Numbered from the stretch's first letter, positions 26,509-38,215 are shown. The stretch: 64,000 nt of DNA from Saprospiraceae bacterium (GCA_020436935.1 JAGQWX010000016.1:29226-93225); one strand, 5' to 3'. The notes: generated by a model not told the origin, from the letters alone. A program made the numbers and translations.

Positions 26509-27282
26509 TTAAACCGATAATATGCTGATATCACCCATCGCATATCTGAGCAATTTGCCTTGGTGTAAAATACATATGTGCCCGGACTTGTCGACTGAAT
26601 CCAAAATGCCTGTTTTTACAGCATTTTCACTCATAAGCTTATATCTAATGTTTTCGCCTATTTTTTCCAGCCAGTGATGGTACATATCATCAATTCTTCC
26701 AAAATTCTCCATTTTCAATTGATTGTACAATGCATTCAATTGTTTCAATAAAATGGACTCCACTGATCTCACATCAAAAGCATCTTCATATGGGGATTTT
26801 AGTACAACAGATGTAGGCTTTCTGTTAAATTCTCCTTCAAACTTCCGTTGCAAAACATTGATGCCAATGCCAACGACAGACCATTTTATTTCTTTGCCTG
26901 TTATCGTATTTTGAATCAGAATACCACAAATTTTCTCTCCATCAACTACGATATCATTGGGCCATTTTATGCCGATATTGCTGATTTTGAGTTCACTCAG
27001 GGTCTCGCAAACTGCAACAGCTGCCATCTTACTCAGAAAAAACTGATGATCAGCTTTTAAGGACTGAGGACGCAGAATGGCGGTCATCGCAACGTTCTGG
27101 CCAGCTACTCCATCCCATTTCCTGCCAAATTGTCCTCTTCCCTTTGACTGAAAGTCAGTACTAACCACTAATCCATCACTTGGATTGATTTTTGAAACAA
27201 TACCTGTGGCGAAATCATTGGTAGACTCCAATGACTTAAAATGGAGTCTTATTCGCCCAACGGTATTGTTTGATGGTAACAT
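26509..27282 (-). CDS. birA: Biotin--[acetyl-CoA-carboxylase] ligase
   Basis: It attaches biotin to the carboxylase carrier protein via biotinyl-AMP. The ATG at 27282 gives 257 residues; a TTG at 27321 would add 13. It shows LESTNDFA, the biotin-binding loop GRGQFGRKWDG, the core IKWPNDIVVDGEKICGILIQ and the small C-terminal SH3-like domain. No N-terminal helix-turn-helix is present, so it is a mono-functional ligase and not a biotin repressor. Divergent from rsfS. Confidence 0.95.
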   Translation of the reverse strand: MLPSNNTVGRIRLHFKSLESTNDFATGIVSKINPSDGLVVSTDFQSKGRGQFGRKWDGVAGQNVAMTAILRPQSLKADHQFFLSKMAAVAVCETLSELKISNIGIKWPNDIVVDGEKICGILIQNTITGKEIKWSVVGIGINVLQRKFEGEFNRKPTSVVLKSPYEDAFDVRSVESILLKQLNALYNQLKMENFGRIDDMYHHWLEKIGENIRYKLMSENAVKTGILDSVDKSGHICILHQGKLLRYAMGDISILSV

Positions 27283-27413
27283 TTTGTATTTTTGAATCGT
27301 AAATGTATATAAGCGGAACAAAATTCAAAAAGTGAAAATCGTTCTGCTGTTGACAATAGAAATTTTAGACGCCTGAAATGGCATTGCAAATTAACACATA
27401 AAGTAACACACAT

Positions 27414-27800
27414 TTGAAAGTTAAAGGAAGCGGAATTAAGGTTCAGGAAGACGTTGTGCTGAACTCACTCATCATAGATTCAATTCAGGATATCAAAGGT
27501 AAAAACATAGTAAAAATAGACCTCAGAAGGCTTGGAGAAGCTCCTGCAGATTTTTTTATCATCTGTGAAGGAGACTCTACCACACAGGTAAGGGCTATAT
27601 CTGATAACATCTTTAAAAGAGTATCTGAAGAACTCATGGTAAAACCTCAACACAGAGAGGGTGTTGATACCTCAAAGTGGGTTTTGGTAGATTACTTCAA
27701 TACTATAGTCCATATTTTTTATCCCGAAACCCGCGAATTCTATGATCTTGAGGATCTTTGGAGCGACGCGGATTTTACCAATTACGAAAACTTGGATTAA
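27414..27800 (+). CDS. rsfS: Ribosome silencing factor RsfS
   Basis: It binds uL14 and blocks subunit joining in slow growth. Of up to 128 residues, the family core is evident (LIIDSIQDIKGKNIVKIDLR, DFFIICEGDSTTQVRAISDNI, GVDTSKWVLVDYFNTIVHIF, YDLEDLWSDA). An in-frame stop lies just upstream, so the start is non-AUG: TTG at 27414, or GTG at 27456, directly before the conserved core. ftsH follows 52 bases later. Confidence 0.95.
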   Translation: MKVKGSGIKVQEDVVLNSLIIDSIQDIKGKNIVKIDLRRLGEAPADFFIICEGDSTTQVRAISDNIFKRVSEELMVKPQHREGVDTSKWVLVDYFNTIVHIFYPETREFYDLEDLWSDADFTNYENLD

Positions 27801-27852
27801 ACGAAATCAGCCATCGTGCGTTTCACATTTTGTACTTAGCATTAAAAAAAGA

Positions 27853-29817
27853 ATGGAGAATAACGAAAACAATAAACAACCAAAAAAATTCCAGTACAAT
27901 TCATACTGGATTTACGGTTTCATTTTATTTCTGGTCCTGGCATTTAACGTGATTTTTATAATGAACGGGAAAACAGGAAAGATCACTCAGAATGAATTTG
28001 AAAAAATGGTCGTAGCTGATGAAGTCAAAAAAATTGAAATCATCAACAAAAACACGGTCCATGTTTTCATCAAAGACAGCATCATTGACAAAAATTATCC
28101 TGATCTTAAAGATGATCGTTTCAATGCCATCAATCCACAATTTGAATTTGAGATTGGTGATGCTGGAGTTTTTGGAGAACAGCTTGAAAAACTTCAGGAA
28201 TCAGGGCACCCGGTAGAATTTACCTACAAAACGGAGAACAGCATATTTGGACCAATTCTCAATATGTTGCTTCCAATCCTCCTGTTTATCGGACTGTGGA
28301 TCATCATCATGAGAAGAATGGGTGGTGGTGCCGGAGGTGCCGGCGGACAAATATTCAACATTGGTAAATCAAAAGCATTGCTTTTTGACAACAATGCAAA
28401 AGTAAACATCACCTTCACTGATGTTGCAGGTCTGGATGAAGCCAAAGAAGAGGTGATGGAGATTGTTGACTTTCTAAAGAATCCAAAAAAATACACAGCA
28501 CTTGGAGGTAAAATCCCTAAAGGTGTTCTTTTGGTAGGCCCTCCGGGTACAGGGAAAACCTTGCTTGCAAAGGCAGTTGCAGGTGAAGCAGGTGTTCCAT
28601 TTTTCTCGATTTCCGGTTCTGATTTCGTTGAAATGTTTGTAGGTGTAGGTGCTTCCAGGGTCAGAGACTTATTCAAGCAGGCCAGAGATAAAGCGCCATG
28701 TATCGTTTTTATTGACGAGATCGACGCCATAGGTAGAGCCCGGGGAAGAAACGCCATTCAGGGCGGTAATGACGAAAGAGAAAACACACTTAACCAGTTG
28801 TTGGTCGAGATGGATGGTTTCAGTACTGATAAAGGGGTCATCCTCATGGCCGCAACCAACCGACCAGATATTCTGGACAGTGCCTTAATGAGACCAGGAC
28901 GATTTGACAGGCAAATTTCTATCGATAGGCCGGATCTAAAAGGTAGAGAAGCCATTTTCAAAGTACACCTTAAACAGATCAAAACAGCTCCGGATATGGA
29001 TCCTCAGGTCCTTGCTGAAATGACGCCGGGATTTGCAGGGGCAGAAATTGCCAACGTCTGTAATGAAGCTGCATTGGTAGCCGCAAGAAGAGGAAAATCT
29101 TCAGTAGACCTGGACGACTTTAACTTCGCACTTGACAGAGTGATTGGTGGATTAGAAAAGAAAAACAAGCTGATCTCACCAAGAGAAAAAGAAATCATAG
29201 CATATCATGAGGCTGGACACGCTATTTGCGGCTGGTACCTCAAGCATGCGAGCCCACTGGTAAAAGTCACCATTGTACCAAGAGGAGTGGGGACATTGGG
29301 TTATGCTCAATATCTTCCAAAAGAAGAATACATTACTAGAAAAGAGCAACTGCTGGACCGCATTTGTATGACCCTGGGAGGAAGAGCAGCAGAAAAAATC
29401 GTTTTTGATAAAATTTCGACGGGCGCTCAAAACGACCTCGATCAGGTAACAAAAATGGGTTACAGCATGATCTCTATCTTTGGTATGAACGAAAAAGTGG
29501 GTAACGTCTCCTTCTATGCCATGTCTCAGGAAAATTTCAACAAGCCTTATTCTGAAGACACAGCCACGCTGATCGACGATGAGGTGAGAAACCTGATCGA
29601 AACAGAGTACAAGAGAGCTCAGGAATTGCTGAAGGAAAAAAGGAATGAACTCAATATGCTTGCCAAAAGATTGATTGAGAAGGAGGTCCTTCTAAAATCA
29701 GATCTTGAAAAGCTTATTGGACTAAGACCTTATCAGGAGGAAGAGACCCATCATACACCTGAAGAAATTATCGCTTCACATACGCCTGATACTCAGGAAG
29801 AAACAGCAGAAATCTAA
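27853..29817 (+). CDS. ftsH: ATP-dependent zinc metalloprotease FtsH
   Basis: A membrane-bound AAA+ protease for quality control of membrane proteins. The ATG at 27853 gives 654 residues; an upstream in-frame start overlaps rsfS and adds a non-family segment. Two membrane helices (about 18-36 and 134-153) flank the periplasmic domain. Walker A GPPGTGKT is at 229-236, Walker B around [13 protein letters not shown], the second region of homology at [19 protein letters not shown], and the zinc site HEAGH at 452-456 with a later Asp ligand in QNDLDQ. The tail is acidic with His-Thr-Pro repeats. Confidence 0.98.
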   Translation: MENNENNKQPKKFQYNSYWIYGFILFLVLAFNVIFIMNGKTGKITQNEFEKMVVADEVKKIEIINKNTVHVFIKDSIIDKNYPDLKDDRFNAINPQFEFEIGDAGVFGEQLEKLQESGHPVEFTYKTENSIFGPILNMLLPILLFIGLWIIIMRRMGGGAGGAGGQIFNIGKSKALLFDNNAKVNITFTDVAGLDEAKEEVMEIVDFLKNPKKYTALGGKIPKGVLLVGPPGTGKTLLAKAVAGEAGVPFFSISGSDFVEMFVGVGASRVRDLFKQARDKAPCIVFIDEIDAIGRARGRNAIQGGNDERENTLNQLLVEMDGFSTDKGVILMAATNRPDILDSALMRPGRFDRQISIDRPDLKGREAIFKVHLKQIKTAPDMDPQVLAEMTPGFAGAEIANVCNEAALVAARRGKSSVDLDDFNFALDRVIGGLEKKNKLISPREKEIIAYHEAGHAICGWYLKHASPLVKVTIVPRGVGTLGYAQYLPKEEYITRKEQLLDRICMTLGGRAAEKIVFDKISTGAQNDLDQVTKMGYSMISIFGMNEKVGNVSFYAMSQENFNKPYSEDTATLIDDEVRNLIETEYKRAQELLKEKRNELNMLAKRLIEKEVLLKSDLEKLIGLRPYQEEETHHTPEEIIASHTPDTQEETAEI

Positions 29818-29869
29818 AAAAAATAAAAGAATTTTAGCCTTAAGCTTTTAAATGAGATTTAGATTGTAT

Positions 29870-29877
29870 TAAATTTG
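29870..29877 (+). promoter_or_regulatory. Candidate -7 box of a small transcript after ftsH
   Basis: TAAATTTG matches TAnnTTTG exactly, with TTTT 20 bases upstream as a weak -33. No gene starts behind it before the terminator at 29930-29968. Confidence 0.4.
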
Positions 29878-29882
29878 CCTCA

Positions 29883-29968
29883 CCTATGATAAATAAAGAC
29901 TAATTTTCAATTGGTTTTTTGGGGTTATGCAGGGTGCTTGTCTTCGTGACGGCATCCTGTTTTTTTTT
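29883..29968 (+). ncRNA. Candidate small RNA (~85 nt) between ftsH and gyrB
   Basis: A -7 box at 29870-29877 and a strong intrinsic terminator at 29930-29968 bracket about 85 bases with only tiny open frames. The 3' part folds into the terminator hairpin; the 5' part is A/T-rich and single-stranded, as in many regulatory small RNAs. The alternative is simply the 3' untranslated end of ftsH. I do not recognise a known RNA family. Confidence 0.35.
29930..29968 (+). terminator. Intrinsic terminator between ftsH and gyrB
   Basis: Outer arms CAGGGTGC (29930-29937) and GCATCCTG (29952-29959) pair with one G:U. An inner GTC/GAC stem closes a TTCGT loop, and nine T (29960-29968) follow directly. Confidence 0.85.
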
Positions 29969-30114
29969 GTGTGAAATCGATTGTTTACTGGTCTACAGAC
30001 TAATTTTCGTCAGAAACTTGAACACCTTCCAGGGTGATAATTTACACAGAACTCCTCTTATAAATTTTCATGCGATTTTGGATTCAATCAGGGCTATAAA
30101 TAAGGTTTTATTAA

Positions 30115-32184
<2,070 letters not shown>

Positions 32185-32305
32185 CTCCTTCGATTTTCAC
32201 ATTTTGGTTTGAATGAGGCTTTTCCAGAGGATTTTTGGAAAAAAATAACACTATTTTATTTATACTCAGTCTAATTAATTAAGAACATTCAAGAGTGAAT
32301 AGTGT

Positions 32306-32313
32306 TATATTTG
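32306..32313 (+). promoter_or_regulatory. Candidate -7 box of the iscSUA operon
   Basis: TATATTTG (TAnnTTTG) ending 26 bases before the iscS ATG. No IscR-type palindrome is apparent around it. Confidence 0.6.
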
Positions 32314-32339
32314 CGTAATAAAAGTAAACAAGACAATTA

Positions 32340-33560
32340 ATGGAAAATAATCGACTTATCTACCTGGATAACAACGCCACCACACCGTGCGATCCCAGAG
32401 TAGTAGAAGCAATGTTGCCATATTTTTATGAAGTGCCAGGAAATGCTGCGAGCAGAAACCATCCATTTGGATGGCAGGCAGAAGAAGCCGTTGATTACGC
32501 CAGAGAACAAGTGGCCAATCTAATCAACGCAGACAGCAAAGAAATCATCTTTACTTCAGGTGCTACCGAGGCAGATAACCTTGCCCTCAAAGGCGTTTTT
32601 GAAATGTACAAAAGCAAAGGTAACCACATCATCACTGCTACAACAGAACACAAGGCTGTACTCGACACTTGCAAAAGAATCGAGAAAATGGGCGGTGAGG
32701 TGACGTACCTGGAAGTCAATAATGAAGGGCTGATCAATCTTGAAGAGCTGGAAGCAGCGATCACAGACAAAACCATTTTGGTATCCATCATGTGGGCCAA
32801 CAATGAAACTGGTGTGATCCAGCCGATGAAAGAAATCGGAGAAATCTGTAAGAAAAAAGGTGTATTGTTTATGAGTGATGCTACTCAGGCAGTAGGAAAA
32901 ATTCCTGTTGACCCAAGAGAAGTTGGCGTTCACCTCATGGCTTTCACTTCCCATAAAATGTATGGACCGAAGGGTGTTGGAGCTTTATATGTTTCCAGAA
33001 AAAACCCTAGAGTTAAAGTTACTGCACAAATGGATGGTGGCGGACATGAAAGAGGCATGCGATCAGGAACTCTAAATGTTCCTGGCATTGTTGGCTTCGG
33101 AAAAGCTGCCAAAATTGCCAAAGAAGAAATGGCTCAGGATACAGAACGCATTTCAAAGCTAAGAGACAGACTGGAGTCTTCTCTCATGGAAATGGAAGAA
33201 ACCTACATCAATGGTAGTGTTGCCCACAGAATGCCTCACGTTACGAATATCTCTTTCAAACATGTTGAGGGCGAAGGATTGATGATGACTTTCAATCAGC
33301 AAGTTGGAGTATCTTCCGGTTCTGCCTGTACCTCAGCATCTCTTGAACCATCATACGTTTTGGTCGCTCTTGGTTTGGGAGACGATTTGGCCCACTCCTC
33401 TATCCGATTCAGTCTTGGAAGATTTACCACTGATGAAGATGTGGACAGAGCCATCGAACTGGTAAAAAAAGGTGTCAATCACATGCGTGATTTGAGTCCA
33501 ATATGGGAAATGTATAAGGAGGGTATTGATCTGACTATGGTAGAATGGTCTGAGCACTAA
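32340..33560 (+). CDS. iscS: Cysteine desulfurase IscS
   Basis: A PLP enzyme that takes sulfur from cysteine for Fe-S cluster and thio-cofactor synthesis. The 406-residue protein has the PLP Lys206 in [10 protein letters not shown], the ATTEHKAV histidine region, and catalytic Cys330 in SSGSACTS on the long mobile loop of the IscS (group I) type. First of a tight operon with iscU and iscA. Confidence 0.97.
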   Translation: MENNRLIYLDNNATTPCDPRVVEAMLPYFYEVPGNAASRNHPFGWQAEEAVDYAREQVANLINADSKEIIFTSGATEADNLALKGVFEMYKSKGNHIITATTEHKAVLDTCKRIEKMGGEVTYLEVNNEGLINLEELEAAITDKTILVSIMWANNETGVIQPMKEIGEICKKKGVLFMSDATQAVGKIPVDPREVGVHLMAFTSHKMYGPKGVGALYVSRKNPRVKVTAQMDGGGHERGMRSGTLNVPGIVGFGKAAKIAKEEMAQDTERISKLRDRLESSLMEMEETYINGSVAHRMPHVTNISFKHVEGEGLMMTFNQQVGVSSGSACTSASLEPSYVLVALGLGDDLAHSSIRFSLGRFTTDEDVDRAIELVKKGVNHMRDLSPIWEMYKEGIDLTMVEWSEH

Positions 33561-33617
33561 TCTGCTGGCAGGAACCAATATTCAATCCACTTTGTTAAAA
33601 ATATAAACTGAGATATA

Positions 33618-34037
33618 ATGGCTTATTCAGAAAAAGTAATAGAACATTTCAAGAATCCTAAAAACGTAGGAACCTTGGATAAAGACAGCAAAAATGTTGG
33701 AACTGGTCTCGTAGGTGCACCTGAATGTGGTGACGTCATGAGATTGCAAATCGAAGTTGATGAAGCAACAGGCGTAATCAAAGACGCTAAATTCAAAACT
33801 TTTGGTTGTGGATCAGCAATTGCTTCTTCATCTCTGGCTACAGAATGGTTGAAAGGTAAGACCATCAACCAGGCTCTGGAAATAGACAATATGGAAATTG
33901 TTGAAGAGCTGGCTTTGCCACCTGTAAAAATTCACTGTTCTGTTTTGGCAGAAGACGCCATCAAAAGCGCAATTGCTGATTACAGAAAGAAAAACAACAT
34001 TACTGTAGAGTCTGAAAGCAGCGTTGCCAGCGCATAA
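33618..34037 (+). CDS. iscU: Fe-S cluster scaffold protein IscU
   Basis: The scaffold on which IscS builds 2Fe-2S clusters. The 139-residue protein has the three ligand Cys C37 (APECGD), C64 (FGCGSAIA) and C107 (KIHCSVLA). The usual LPPVK chaperone-recognition motif is present (ALPPVKIHC), although no hscA or hscB gene lies in this operon. It lies 57 bases after iscS. Confidence 0.97.
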   Translation: MAYSEKVIEHFKNPKNVGTLDKDSKNVGTGLVGAPECGDVMRLQIEVDEATGVIKDAKFKTFGCGSAIASSSLATEWLKGKTINQALEIDNMEIVEELALPPVKIHCSVLAEDAIKSAIADYRKKNNITVESESSVASA

Positions 34038-34064
34038 TTTCTTTGACTTACAAAATATTTAAAG

Positions 34065-34391
34065 ATGCTTTTTGTTGCCGAAAGTGCAAAAAATAAAATA
34101 GAAGAACTCTATTCAAAAGAGGGTCTGGGAGAAGATTACTTCATCCGGGTTTCTGTAACCAGTGGTGGTTGCAGTGGGCTTACTTATAATCTGGATTTTG
34201 ACAATGAGAATAAGCCAAATGATCAGGTCTTTGAAGACAACGGTGTCAAAGTCGTAACAGATTTGAGGAGTTTTCTGTACCTGTGCAATACCACCCTTGA
34301 GTTTTCAGGAGGATTGAATGGTAAAGGTTTCTTCTTCAACAACCCAAATGCCGCAAGAACATGTGGATGTGGTGAAAGTTTTGCCGTATAG
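34065..34391 (+). CDS. iscA: Fe-S cluster carrier IscA
   Basis: An A-type carrier of 108 residues with the three conserved Cys: C36 (SGGCSGLTY), C100 and C102 (ARTCGCGESF). Last gene of the operon, 27 bases after iscU. Its transcript probably ends at a hairpin inside the 3' end of the convergent methyltransferase gene. Confidence 0.96.
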   Translation: MLFVAESAKNKIEELYSKEGLGEDYFIRVSVTSGGCSGLTYNLDFDNENKPNDQVFEDNGVKVVTDLRSFLYLCNTTLEFSGGLNGKGFFFNNPNAARTCGCGESFAV

Positions 34392-34403
34392 CGCTGATTT
34401 AGC

Positions 34404-35309
34404 CTATACTCCAACTGATTTTAATTTATAAAAATATGCAAGGCTGCTGTACTTTCCTGTATCAGCGGCCTTTTTGTTGAGTTGAAAACCCGAAAACACG
34501 CCCTTCACCATAGAGTACAGATTTCCCTTTCCTGCGTTGCGTTCGCTGTACATGACAGAATAATATGCGTCGAGCACCAGAGGGCGTATGGCAAGCTTTT
34601 CAAATCCATGTTTGACCAGCAGATTATCCACTGCAGACGGAGAAAAGTGGTATAAGTGCCTTGGCACATCCAGTCCTTCCCAATGTTCTTTATACATCTC
34701 TGCGTCGTAACTTTCTATGTTGGGCAAGGCCAGGACCAGAATGCCATCCTTCACCAGCCATTTCCTGAATAAGTCAACCTGTTCGTTGAGCATATGAACA
34801 TGCTCCAATACGTGCCACAACGTTATCACATCGTAAGCTCCAAACTTGATGGCGTCCATCTGATCAGGACCATATGGCTCAATTCCGTTGATTTCTTTTG
34901 CCCGCATCCTGGCATGTTCTTCGACTTCATATCCTGCAACCTTATGGCCCTTGGTTGAACAAAATTTCAGGAAATCTCCCGTTCCGCATCCAAAGTCAAG
35001 TATGGAAAGCTGTTCTTTTCCTTTGGTGTACTGAAGGAGCATTTCATGTTTTTTGTTCATCATATACTTTCTGGCAGCACGATAGACACCACGCATGAAA
35101 GATCTGTCATGTGAGGTATGGCTCAGATAAGTTGTTGAAGTATAAAAATCCCCGATTTCACTCAAAGAAGGCCTTGGATTGGTAAATACAAAACCGCAGG
35201 AGGCACACTTTTGGAGACTGAAGTAGTCTTTTTTATAATGATCCTGGGCAATCAGAAAATCTTCAAAAGCATCATTACCACAAACCAGACAAGTCCCAAG
35301 ACGTTCCAT
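34404..35309 (-). CDS. Class I SAM methyltransferase with N-terminal zinc ribbon
   Basis: A 301-residue protein. The N-terminus has a CxxC...CxxC zinc ribbon (CLVCGND, CASCGFVFTNPRP). The SAM-binding core follows (ILDFGCGTGDFLKF, then ITLWHVLEHV), with the Methyltransf_23-type C-terminal half (DVPRHLYHFSP). Such proteins often modify surface sugars or lipid-linked substrates; the target here is unknown. It lies 50 bases downstream of the LVIVD-repeat gene and probably shares its transcript. Confidence 0.9.
   Translation of the reverse strand: MERLGTCLVCGNDAFEDFLIAQDHYKKDYFSLQKCASCGFVFTNPRPSLSEIGDFYTSTTYLSHTSHDRSFMRGVYRAARKYMMNKKHEMLLQYTKGKEQLSILDFGCGTGDFLKFCSTKGHKVAGYEVEEHARMRAKEINGIEPYGPDQMDAIKFGAYDVITLWHVLEHVHMLNEQVDLFRKWLVKDGILVLALPNIESYDAEMYKEHWEGLDVPRHLYHFSPSAVDNLLVKHGFEKLAIRPLVLDAYYSVMYSERNAGKGNLYSMVKGVFSGFQLNKKAADTGKYSSLAYFYKLKSVGV
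34440..34475 (+). terminator. Probable isc operon terminator inside the convergent methyltransferase gene
   Basis: Arms 34440-34449 (AAGGCTGCTG) and 34463-34472 (CAGCGGCCTT) pair with one G:U, and the T-run 34471-34475 follows on the plus strand. The element lies about 50 bases past the iscA stop, within the last codons of the minus-strand gene. Confidence 0.65.
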
Positions 35310-35359
35310 AAAGTCAAAAATTTTTGCAAATAAACAAAAAAACCGGCAGGCCTCAAAAA

Positions 35360-36883
35360 CTACTCCATCTTCAGAAAACTCTGAGCCCCGTTGACTACCC
35401 TCAATCGGTGTCTCCGGGGTCCGGTTTGGAAAACAGGACCCGTATAAATATCATCAAAGTAAAGCGACTTATCTATGGTAATCACATTACCAGATGGCAA
35501 AGCGGGTAAAGAAGTGGCCACCATCTGATTGGACAAGGTATCAAATTTGACTTCATACAAACCGCCTGAAGGGGCAGTAAGCACCATCTGGTCTGCCTTA
35601 ATGTTTGCATTGTGAATCAATGTCGCATCAGGTACCTGAGCCAAAACCTGTTGGGTGATGTTGCCGCTGTTGTCTACAGCAATTTTGTACATATTGGTTT
35701 TTGACCTTACGCAAAAGCCGGCTCCGGGTTCAGACAAATACAAGATGTCATTCGCTTTTGCAGAAATATCAAGCCCCAAAATCATCAAACCTTTACTCAT
35801 ATCTGATGCCAGAATTGTGCCTGATTTAAGAAATGGAAATACACCCCAACAACCATAGTATCCATTATAAGCAACATTTGCATGTGTATCATAATAAGCA
35901 ATTTTTGTTGGAGCTTTTGGCTTTGAAACATCGTAGACTTGTACACCATCTTCGTAATATGATATGAACAGTTTTTCCTCATGTACATATGGATTGTGTG
36001 GCACATTATTGCTCGCTCCTGAAATAAGTGGTTCGTTGAAAGAACCTGCGTTGACCAAAGAACCGTTTTTGATCTGATAAATCTGCATCGGTATGCCAAG
36101 CGGGACTTCATTTGCACTGTATATATATGGTGAGTCAGGGTGCTGCCAAGATGAATGGTGGTACACACTCAGTGGAATTTCTGAGCCCATTAAGCTGACA
36201 GGAGTAGATGCATTTGTAAAATCATATACATAAGTACCCGAATTACCACTCGATGCAATGCCTATGTGATTTTTGACATAAATATCATGAACATATTTCC
36301 CATCATCAAAACGACTGATAAATTGAGGAACAGCCGGGTTGGAAATGTCATAAATAATGACTCCCAGATTTGAATTATTTGGAATATATCTTGCTCCAAC
36401 AGCATATAACCTGGCATGGGCAGTATCAATGTAAATGTTGTGCGCTCTCAAAAATTTTGATTTGTCGGCTCTCAATACTTGTTGCGGAAGGCTGTCCAGG
36501 GGAATAATTTCCAGGCCTTCAGAACAATTATCGCAAACGGCATATAAATAATTTCTATAGGTTTTAAAGTCTCTCCATGTGGTGCTATTTCCTCCCGCTT
36601 TATCATATAATTTAACAGGGTTTCTGGAGTCTGTGACATTATAAATTCTAATATTTGTATTGGTGCCAATAGCTGCATATTCGTTGCCTGCCCCATCTTC
36701 CCAACCCCAGACATCATTAAAAAAAGTAGCGCCGTCCTTAGGTGGGTTGCTCAAAAGAACCATATTTTTAGCACCCTGAGCAAAAATTGAGATTTGGGGT
36801 GAAAAACCCCAGCAAACCAATATCAATAAAACAGACCAGTATCGTATGCAGACAGCAATTGAACATTTAAAAAAGGATCCCAT
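35360..36883 (-). CDS. LVIVD-repeat (choice-of-anchor B type) exported protein
   Basis: A 507-residue product from the ATG at 36883; one further upstream at 36928 is in frame. The signal peptide has the core WSVLLILVCWGFSP ending near IFAQ. The body is a beta-propeller of LVIVD-like blades with phrases such as IYNVTDSRNPVKLYD, IIYDISNPAVPQFISRF and VYDVSKPKAPTKIAYYDT. The expected T9SS tail is not evident, though the C-terminus (RHRLRVVNGAQSFL) is strand-like. Its first 13 codons overlap the first codons of the divergent glycosylase gene. Function unknown. Confidence 0.85.
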   Translation of the reverse strand: MGSFFKCSIAVCIRYWSVLLILVCWGFSPQISIFAQGAKNMVLLSNPPKDGATFFNDVWGWEDGAGNEYAAIGTNTNIRIYNVTDSRNPVKLYDKAGGNSTTWRDFKTYRNYLYAVCDNCSEGLEIIPLDSLPQQVLRADKSKFLRAHNIYIDTAHARLYAVGARYIPNNSNLGVIIYDISNPAVPQFISRFDDGKYVHDIYVKNHIGIASSGNSGTYVYDFTNASTPVSLMGSEIPLSVYHHSSWQHPDSPYIYSANEVPLGIPMQIYQIKNGSLVNAGSFNEPLISGASNNVPHNPYVHEEKLFISYYEDGVQVYDVSKPKAPTKIAYYDTHANVAYNGYYGCWGVFPFLKSGTILASDMSKGLMILGLDISAKANDILYLSEPGAGFCVRSKTNMYKIAVDNSGNITQQVLAQVPDATLIHNANIKADQMVLTAPSGGLYEVKFDTLSNQMVATSLPALPSGNVITIDKSLYFDDIYTGPVFQTGPRRHRLRVVNGAQSFLKME

Positions 36884-37451
36884 TTTAGCTTCATTAATTG
36901 AAAAGTTAGGCGATCTACCCCCGATCAATCAAACAAAAGATGTTTTTCAGGCATTGGTAGAATCAATTATTTCACAGCAGCTTTCCACAAAAGCAGCGGA
37001 TACAATTTACAAAAGATTTTTGACTTTGACAGGAAATGTACTCCTTCCCGGAGAAGTTGCAGCCCTGGATGTAGAGCATATGCGCGGCGTTGGCATTTCT
37101 TACCAGAAGGCAGGTTATATTCACAACGTAGCACAATTTTTTATAGAAAATCCCGGATGGTATGAAGAAGCCTACACTCTTGACGACGAAACACTCATCA
37201 CGAGACTGACCCAGATCAAAGGAGTAGGACTCTGGACTGTACAAATGTTACTGATATTTGAGTTGGGTCGTCTTGACATTCTGCCTTTGGATGACCTCAT
37301 TGTCAGAAAAGGAATTGTTTTTCACTACGGGCTGGACGAGAAAGATAAATCGCACCGAAAACAATGTGTTGAAATAGCAAAATCCTGGGAACCCTACCGC
37401 ACCATAGCATCGCGCTACATGTGGGCATCAAAAGACATGATTGTTCTGTAA
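36846..37451 (+). CDS. DNA-3-methyladenine glycosylase II (AlkA-type HhH-GPD protein)
   Basis: A base-excision glycosylase of 201 residues. The helix-hairpin-helix is IKGVGLWTVQMLL, followed by the catalytic Asp in PLDDLIVRKG; the earlier SIISQQLSTKAADTIYKRF segment is typical of the AlkA branch. No N-terminal AdaA domain is present. It is divergent from, and overlaps by 38 bases, the LVIVD protein gene. Confidence 0.92.
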   Translation: MQTAIEHLKKDPILASLIEKLGDLPPINQTKDVFQALVESIISQQLSTKAADTIYKRFLTLTGNVLLPGEVAALDVEHMRGVGISYQKAGYIHNVAQFFIENPGWYEEAYTLDDETLITRLTQIKGVGLWTVQMLLIFELGRLDILPLDDLIVRKGIVFHYGLDEKDKSHRKQCVEIAKSWEPYRTIASRYMWASKDMIVL

Positions 37452-37453
37452 AA

Positions 37454-38215
37454 TTAAGGATTGACAAGGGCTTTATTGGCCTCGTACACTGCGATAGACA
37501 TATCTGTAATCAGGTGGATGTCCTTCTCAATGGCGTTGCCTACTACGACCAGGTCGGCACCAGCCATCATGTTGTCATACACTTTTCTGGGATCAGATAT
37601 GCCTCCTCCAATGATCAAAGGCACTGTCAAGACTTCAGAAACGTGCTCGATCATTTCTGTCGATATAGGATGAAGCGCACCACTTCCTGCGTCCATGTAA
37701 ATCATTTTCATGCCCAGCATTTCTCCGGCAAGAGCAGTCGTCATGGCAATGTCTGTCTTATCCGCCGGAATAGGGACAGTGTTGCTCATGTATTGCACAG
37801 TCGTAGTCTTTCCTCCATCAATGAGCAAATAACCGGTAGAAATGATTTCCAGCGGACTTACCTTCAAAAATGGTGCTGCAACAACATGTTTTCCAATGAG
37901 GAGTTCAGCATTTCTGCCTGAGATCAAGGAGAGAAATAAGATGGCATCTGCCCTGTAACTCAACTGGAAGGAGTTGCCCGGAAAAAGAATGAGTGGAATG
38001 TCGCAGTTTTTCCTGATTTTGGAGAGGACTTCATCCAGCATGTTGTTGATGATCAGGCTGCCACCAACAAAAAAATAGTCCACTTTTGCATCTATGGCCA
38101 ATTGCAAAAGCTGATCAATATGCCCCAATTTGAGCTTATCAGGATCAATCAAAACAACAAACTTCTTTTGTCGCTTCTGTTTGGCTTCCAATATTTTACC
38201 GTAGATGTTTTCCAC
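37454..38215 (-). CDS. Geranylgeranylglyceryl/heptaprenylglyceryl phosphate synthase family protein
   Basis: GGGPS/PcrB enzymes join sn-glycerol-1-phosphate to a polyprenyl diphosphate, the first ether-lipid step in Archaea. The 253-residue TIM barrel shows LIDPDK near the start, FVGGSLI, LFPGNSFQLS, GYLLIDGGKTTTV and the phosphate-binding GGGISDPRKV plus VVGNAIE. Bacteroidota group II GGGPS proteins look like this and were shown in vitro to use geranylgeranyl diphosphate. The start is non-AUG: GTG 38215 (VENIYGK) fits the family, TTG 38239 is also open. No glycerol-1-phosphate dehydrogenase is nearby. It follows a membrane-protein operon. Confidence 0.92.
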   Translation of the reverse strand: MENIYGKILEAKQKRQKKFVVLIDPDKLKLGHIDQLLQLAIDAKVDYFFVGGSLIINNMLDEVLSKIRKNCDIPLILFPGNSFQLSYRADAILFLSLISGRNAELLIGKHVVAAPFLKVSPLEIISTGYLLIDGGKTTTVQYMSNTVPIPADKTDIAMTTALAGEMLGMKMIYMDAGSGALHPISTEMIEHVSEVLTVPLIIGGGISDPRKVYDNMMAGADLVVVGNAIEKDIHLITDMSIAVYEANKALVNP

